NCBI RefSeq assembly: GCF_000620625.1
Contig: NZ_JIAW01000032.1
Span: forward strand, 1-64,000
DNA length: 64,000 bases
Direction of reading: 5' to 3'
From: Mycobacterium sp. URHB0044
GTDB taxonomy: Bacteria > Actinomycetota > Actinomycetes > Mycobacteriales > Mycobacteriaceae
Below are positions 60,851 to 64,000 of this stretch, in pieces (the stretch's first letter is position 1; each line of letters opens with the position of its first letter). The notes beneath the pieces were generated by a model, which saw only the letters and a list, made by a program, of their open reading frames with translations, had not been told where the DNA came from and searched no databases. The translations under genes and the position numbers were made by a program.

Positions 60851-61770
60851 GGCTTGGGTAGGACGACGATCTTGCCGTTGAGGTGTCCGTCGCGACTTGC
60901 CCGTAACGCCTTCGCCGTTTCGGCTAACGGATACGTCCGAGAAACCGCCATGGTGAGACGCCGCTCCTCGATGAGTGCGACGAGTTCGTGCAGCGCATTG
61001 CCCAGCTCACCGCCGGCTCCGCCGACGTGGACCTGGATACCGCTCGCGGCGGCGTCGAACGCGACCAGTGTGAGAACCCGCTCCGGCTTGCCGGTGAGTT
61101 CGATGGACAGCGGGATTTCACCACGACCGGAGGCGTCGAGAACGGCGTCGACACCGTTCGGAGCCACCGACCGCACCCTTTCGAGCAGTCCCTCGCCGTA
61201 GGTCACGGGTATCGCGCCGATCGATCGGAGGTAGTCGTGATTGCGTTCGCTTGCCGTGCCGATCACCGCCACGCCGCGCGCGGCTGCAAGTTGAACGGCG
61301 AAGGTGCCTACCCCGCCTCCGGCGGCGTGGATGAGTAGCGTCTCGCCGGCTTGGAGATCGAGTCGCTTCAGCACGGCATATGCCGTACCGCCCGCGCCCG
61401 AGAGCGATCCCGCCTCTTCCCAACTGATGTCGGCGGGCTTGCGGACGAGGCTCGCCGGCTCAGCGAGCGCATACTCGGCGAATGAACCCGTGAGCGCACT
61501 GCCCAAGACGGCATCGCCGACGGCGAATTCGTTGACGTCCGGACCGATCTCATCGACGATGCCTGCCACGTCGGAGCCCAGTCCGGCCGGGAACGTGAGC
61601 GGTCTCATATCACGCATGAAGCCTGCCACGATCTTCCATTCGATCGGATTGATTCCGGCCGCACGAACGGCGATCCGCACCTGCCCCGGTCCAGGTAGCG
61701 GTGCTGGGACGTCAACCACATGAAGTACGTCGAGGTCGCCGTACTCGTCGAATTGCACAGTCTGTGGCAT
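60847..61770 (-). CDS. NADP-dependent quinone oxidoreductase (zinc-free MDR family)
   Basis: 307 residues. GroES-like N-terminal domain and Rossmann segment LIHAAGGGVGTFAVQLAAARGVAVIGTA are clear; the typical Zn-binding Cys residues are absent, as in the QOR subgroup. Members reduce quinones or enones with NADPH. It is 54 bp after the extradiol gene. It may reduce a quinone or unsaturated ketone formed in this pathway. The ATG at 61770 is used. Confidence 0.9.
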   Translation of the reverse strand: MPQTVQFDEYGDLDVLHVVDVPAPLPGPGQVRIAVRAAGINPIEWKIVAGFMRDMRPLTFPAGLGSDVAGIVDEIGPDVNEFAVGDAVLGSALTGSFAEYALAEPASLVRKPADISWEEAGSLSGAGGTAYAVLKRLDLQAGETLLIHAAGGGVGTFAVQLAAARGVAVIGTASERNHDYLRSIGAIPVTYGEGLLERVRSVAPNGVDAVLDASGRGEIPLSIELTGKPERVLTLVAFDAAASGIQVHVGGAGGELGNALHELVALIEERRLTMAVSRTYPLAETAKALRASRDGHLNGKIVVLPKP

Positions 61771-61824
61771 GGTTTGGATCCTGTCTTTCTGAGATGTGTT
61801 GGGGGAGCGGGCTGAAGCGGGAGC

Positions 61825-62748
61825 TCAGCCAGCCTCGTGCGCACCGACCATGACGCCGGCGACGTCCTCGGGCATCACGAACGACGGTGGCGGCGGCGGC
61901 CCCCAATTGAATAGACCTCGTGCGCCTTCCAGCGTCTCGGGCTCCCAGAGCGCGTCGTCGACGATGCAGTCGAGGTCGGAGTAGTACTCCGAGAAGTTCC
62001 CGGCGGGGTCCTTCAGGTACCAGAAGAAGTTCGACCCGGCGTGGTGCCTGCCGAGCCCCCACACGTGGCGCTCGGGATGCTCGTCGAGCATCGCCATGGC
62101 GCCGCGCCCGACCTCGTCGATGTCGTCGACCTGCCATGCCGTGTGGTGCAGGAAGTTCACCGGTGCCTGCTGGACCAGCACGTTGTGGTGATCGGTCGAA
62201 CACCGCATGAACGCGCCGCGGGAACCGATCGCGTCGCTGACCTTGAAGCCCAGACCCTCGGTGAAGAACTTCTGCGTGGCGGGCCCGTCGGTGGAGCCGA
62301 TCACGACGTGCCCAAGCTTGCGGGGCTTGACCCGTCCCTCGCGCACGATGCCAGGAGCTCTGGTGTTGGCCCGCTCGACCCGGCCGGGACCGTTGTATGG
62401 CGTCGCCTTCACCATCGGCTGGTCCAGCCGGGGGCTGACGGTGAGGACGGCACGGAATCCCGCAATCGGCTCGTTGGCGATGAGGGTGTCACCGGCCAGT
62501 TCGACATGCAGGTCGAGGTGGTTCAGCGCGACAGCCACCCTGTCCAGGTCATCGCGGTCGTCCACGCCGATGCCGATCTCGACGAGACTGCGCCGAGCCG
62601 CATGCACGAGCCGGAACTGCTCACCGCCGTCTTCGGTGCGAAAGGCTCCGCCACCCATCGGCGTCAGGCCAAAGTCGGTGTAGTAAGCCGCGGTCTGCTC
62701 GACGTTGGGGACCCCAACCGTGACGGTGGTCAGGCGATGCAGTGGCAT
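61825..62748 (-). CDS. Type I extradiol catechol dioxygenase (paralogue)
   Basis: 307 residues, close paralogue of 56567. Iron ligands are H147 (KLGHVVIG), H202 (HHTAWQV) and E254 (NFSEYYSD). The matching segments DHHNVLVQ, ERHVWGLGRHHAGSNFFWYL and YYTDFGLTP show common descent. ATG 62748 is preceded by GAAGGA at 6 nt; a longer upstream frame overlaps the FAH gene. It lies 13 bp after the FAH-type hydrolase, so ring opening and product hydrolysis are coupled in this operon. Confidence 0.93.
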   Translation of the reverse strand: MPLHRLTTVTVGVPNVEQTAAYYTDFGLTPMGGGAFRTEDGGEQFRLVHAARRSLVEIGIGVDDRDDLDRVAVALNHLDLHVELAGDTLIANEPIAGFRAVLTVSPRLDQPMVKATPYNGPGRVERANTRAPGIVREGRVKPRKLGHVVIGSTDGPATQKFFTEGLGFKVSDAIGSRGAFMRCSTDHHNVLVQQAPVNFLHHTAWQVDDIDEVGRGAMAMLDEHPERHVWGLGRHHAGSNFFWYLKDPAGNFSEYYSDLDCIVDDALWEPETLEGARGLFNWGPPPPPSFVMPEDVAGVMVGAHEAG

Positions 62749-62761
62749 ATCTGGTCCTTCC

Positions 62762-63625
62762 TCAAGAGACGTGGGTGATGTGGCGGGGCCCGGCCACGAA
62801 GGTGTTGCGGATCTGCCCGATTCCCTCAACCCAGGTGATCAGTTCTTGGCCGGGGGAGATGAAGCGACGCGGATCTCGCGCGACGCCAACACCACTCGGT
62901 GTCCCGGTGAAGATGAGGTCGCCCGGCGACAGCGGAACGACAGCGGAGAGCCGCTCGATGAGTGCCGGGACCGAGAAGATCAGATCGCCCGTGCGGCCCT
63001 TCTGCATTTGCTCGCCATCGAGGGCGCAACCGACTTCCAGGTCGTCGCGGTCGGTGAGTTCGTCAGGCGTGACGAGACACGGGCCCAGGGGAGTGAACCC
63101 GGGGAACGACTTCCCCAAACTGAACTGCGGCGCCGGCCCGGTCAATTGCAACGTCCGCTCGGACAGGTCCTGACCCACAGTGAGACCGGCGACGTGATCC
63201 CAGGCCTCGGCAGCGCTCACCCGATGTGCGAGGTGTCCGATCACGACGACCAGTTCGGCCTCCCAATCGACCGTGTCGGTGGGCAGTTGTACCCGCGCGT
63301 ACGGACCGGTGATCGATGCGCGGAACTTGGTGAAGACTGCGGGTTCGGCGGGAGCCGAGACACCGCTTTCCGCGGCGTGCGACGCGTAGTTCAGGCCGAT
63401 GGCGTAGACCTGCCCAGGCTCGGGGGTAGGTGGACCCAGCAGGGCTTCGTCGTAGGGTTCCGATTCACGTAGATCGGCGCCGGCCGCCCACGCCGCGAAC
63501 TCGGTCCAACGCCCGTAGATCTCTTGCGGGTCGGAACCGAACTCTCCGCCACTTGCTCGTTCGACGTCAACTGCTCCCTTGTCCCTAAGCAGGACGAGGC
63601 GGCCGTCCAGATTTGCGACGCGCAT
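62762..63625 (-). CDS. Fumarylacetoacetate hydrolase family protein (third paralogue)
   Basis: 287 residues. FAH signatures are AIGLNYASHAAESG, DWEAELVVVIG, GLTVGQDLSERTLQL, SLGKSFPGFTPLGPC and FTGTPSGVGVARDPRRFISPG. The start of the protein (MRVANLDGRLVLLRDKGAVD) resembles the copies at 28079 and 40494. ATG 63625 follows a GGAG ribosome site; an open frame further upstream reaches into the promoter. It is the first gene of the leftward operon, under the right-hand CTGTCGACAG operators. It would cleave or decarboxylate the extradiol product. Confidence 0.93.
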   Translation of the reverse strand: MRVANLDGRLVLLRDKGAVDVERASGGEFGSDPQEIYGRWTEFAAWAAGADLRESEPYDEALLGPPTPEPGQVYAIGLNYASHAAESGVSAPAEPAVFTKFRASITGPYARVQLPTDTVDWEAELVVVIGHLAHRVSAAEAWDHVAGLTVGQDLSERTLQLTGPAPQFSLGKSFPGFTPLGPCLVTPDELTDRDDLEVGCALDGEQMQKGRTGDLIFSVPALIERLSAVVPLSPGDLIFTGTPSGVGVARDPRRFISPGQELITWVEGIGQIRNTFVAGPRHITHVS

Positions 63626-63712
63626 CGAAGGGTTCTCCGTTTCTCGTGGTGGCGGTTGGTACGGGTCGGTGGCGGGCGACCGGAACACGTCGTCTCGATC
63701 GACACGCAAAGA

Positions 63713-63797
63713 CTGTCGACAGAATAGACCAATTGTTGTTGGTTATGAAACCCGCGTTTGCAGTTAGTTGCTTGACATACGTGGGAACTGTCGACAG
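63713..63797. promoter_or_regulatory. Divergent promoter with paired CTGTCGACAG operators
   Basis: The palindrome CTGTCGACAG occurs at 63713-63722 and 63788-63797, start to start 75 bp, the same spacing as at 592/667. Rightward, TTGACA (63772-63777) with a 17-nt spacer leads to CAGACT, overlapping the second operator. Leftward (minus strand), TTCATA with a 17-nt spacer leads to TATTCT, which overlaps the first operator and serves the FAH gene at 63625. This supports repression of both directions by the GntR protein. Confidence 0.75.
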
Positions 63798-63825
63798 ACT
63801 TCGCCTCACTGCACGCTTCGAAGAT

Positions 63826-63998
63826 GAGGGGGTGATGGCGATGGTGGAGCAACCGTCCGGCTCTGTGACGGCGCCGGAGGCGGGTCGGGAAGCCGTCGGG
63901 CTCGATGCGGTGCACGACCTGTTGCGGGATCGGATCCTGCGCGGGGACTTGGCGCCGGGCTCGGTGGTCTCACAAGCCAACCTGGCCCGCGACCTGGG
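63826..63998 (+). repeat. Right copy of the 173-bp repeat shared with 391-563
   Basis: Identical, base for base, to the minus strand of 391-563. It starts in the ribosome-binding site of the GntR gene and ends two bases before the window edge, where the first difference (third base of a glycine codon) appears. The 5' part of two regulator genes is therefore almost invariant between the two ends of the island. Confidence 0.9.
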
Positions 63999-64000
63999 AG
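63835..64000 (+). CDS. GntR family transcriptional regulator, FCD type (3' part outside window)
   Basis: Only the first ~55 codons are inside the window: an N-terminal tail (MAMVEQPSGSVTAPEAGREA) and the start of the winged helix (LLRDRILRGDLAPGSVVSQANLARDLG). Starts at ATG 63835, or at 63841, which is better spaced from the GAGGGGG site. It is identical in this part to the regulator at the left edge, from which the FCD assignment is inferred. It is divergent from the leftward FAH-extradiol operon across paired CTGTCGACAG operators. Confidence 0.88.
   Translation, partial: MAMVEQPSGSVTAPEAGREAVGLDAVHDLLRDRILRGDLAPGSVVSQANLARDLG

Noticed and set aside
1..64000. CRISPR array, tRNA or rRNA genes
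   Set aside because: No regularly spaced repeats and no recognisable tRNA or rRNA segment was seen while reading both strands; a dedicated scan (tRNAscan-SE, CRISPR finder) was not possible here.

Overview
This window reads as a catabolic island in a high-GC actinobacterium, most likely a fast-growing mycobacterium (Mycolicibacterium or a close relative). The evidence is a complete yrbE/mce import operon, a mycothiol-type maleylpyruvate isomerase, the remains of a mycofactocin-type short-chain dehydrogenase, dense ATGA/GTGA-coupled operons and several regulator genes that look leaderless. No tRNA, rRNA, CRISPR array or intact transposon was seen.

Layout. (1) 1-554: a GntR/FCD regulator running off the left edge, divergent from 706-6886, which encodes a flavin reductase, a degenerate RibBA-like protein, a ThDP enzyme, a class-C beta-lactamase-like hydrolase and an aldehyde dehydrogenase. 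(2) 7063-21301: a TetR regulator, a palindromic operator and a tightly coupled 14-gene operon (CoxG-like protein, aldehyde and alcohol dehydrogenases, metallo-hydrolase, a molybdenum hydroxylase in three subunits, two crotonases, thiolase, two SDRs, thioesterase, acyl-CoA dehydrogenase). (3) 21413-26594: a deacetylase-like protein, a MarR-FCD fusion regulator, and on the minus strand a 2-hydroxyacid dehydrogenase, a small-molecule kinase and an enolase paralogue with altered catalytic residues. (4) 26825-29469 and 39315-41791: two copies of one four-gene cassette (VOC, CMD, FAH-type hydrolase, SnoaL-like). (5) 29588-37658 (minus): a broken mycofactocin-type SDR, then a Baeyer-Villiger operon (BVMO, hydrolase, acyl-CoA ligase, aldehyde dehydrogenase, isomerase, SDR). 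A PucR-type regulator (37846-39096) is flanked by an 86-bp inverted repeat. (6) 41957-51536 (minus): yrbEA-yrbEB-mceA-F. (7) 51791-57496 (plus): BVMO, esterase, aromatic hydroxylase, extradiol dioxygenase. (8) 57512-63625 (minus): FAH-type hydrolase, extradiol dioxygenase, quinone oxidoreductase, acyl-CoA ligase, TetR and AraC. A second GntR/FCD gene (63835 onward) runs off the right edge, divergent from this operon.

How it may work together (inference). The mce system could import a hydrophobic substrate. BVMO plus esterase would convert ketones to esters and then to phenol or alcohol plus acid. The FAD hydroxylase and extradiol dioxygenases would open an aromatic ring, and the FAH-type hydrolases would cut the ring-fission product. 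The CoA ligases, acyl-CoA dehydrogenase, crotonases, SDRs and thiolase would finish by beta-oxidation. The substrate cannot be named from sequence alone; an aryl or alicyclic ketone, or a terpenoid/steroid-like compound, would fit. The two edge GntR genes are identical over 173 bp and share the same pair of CTGTCGACAG operators 75 bp apart, so the two ends of the island are probably regulated together.
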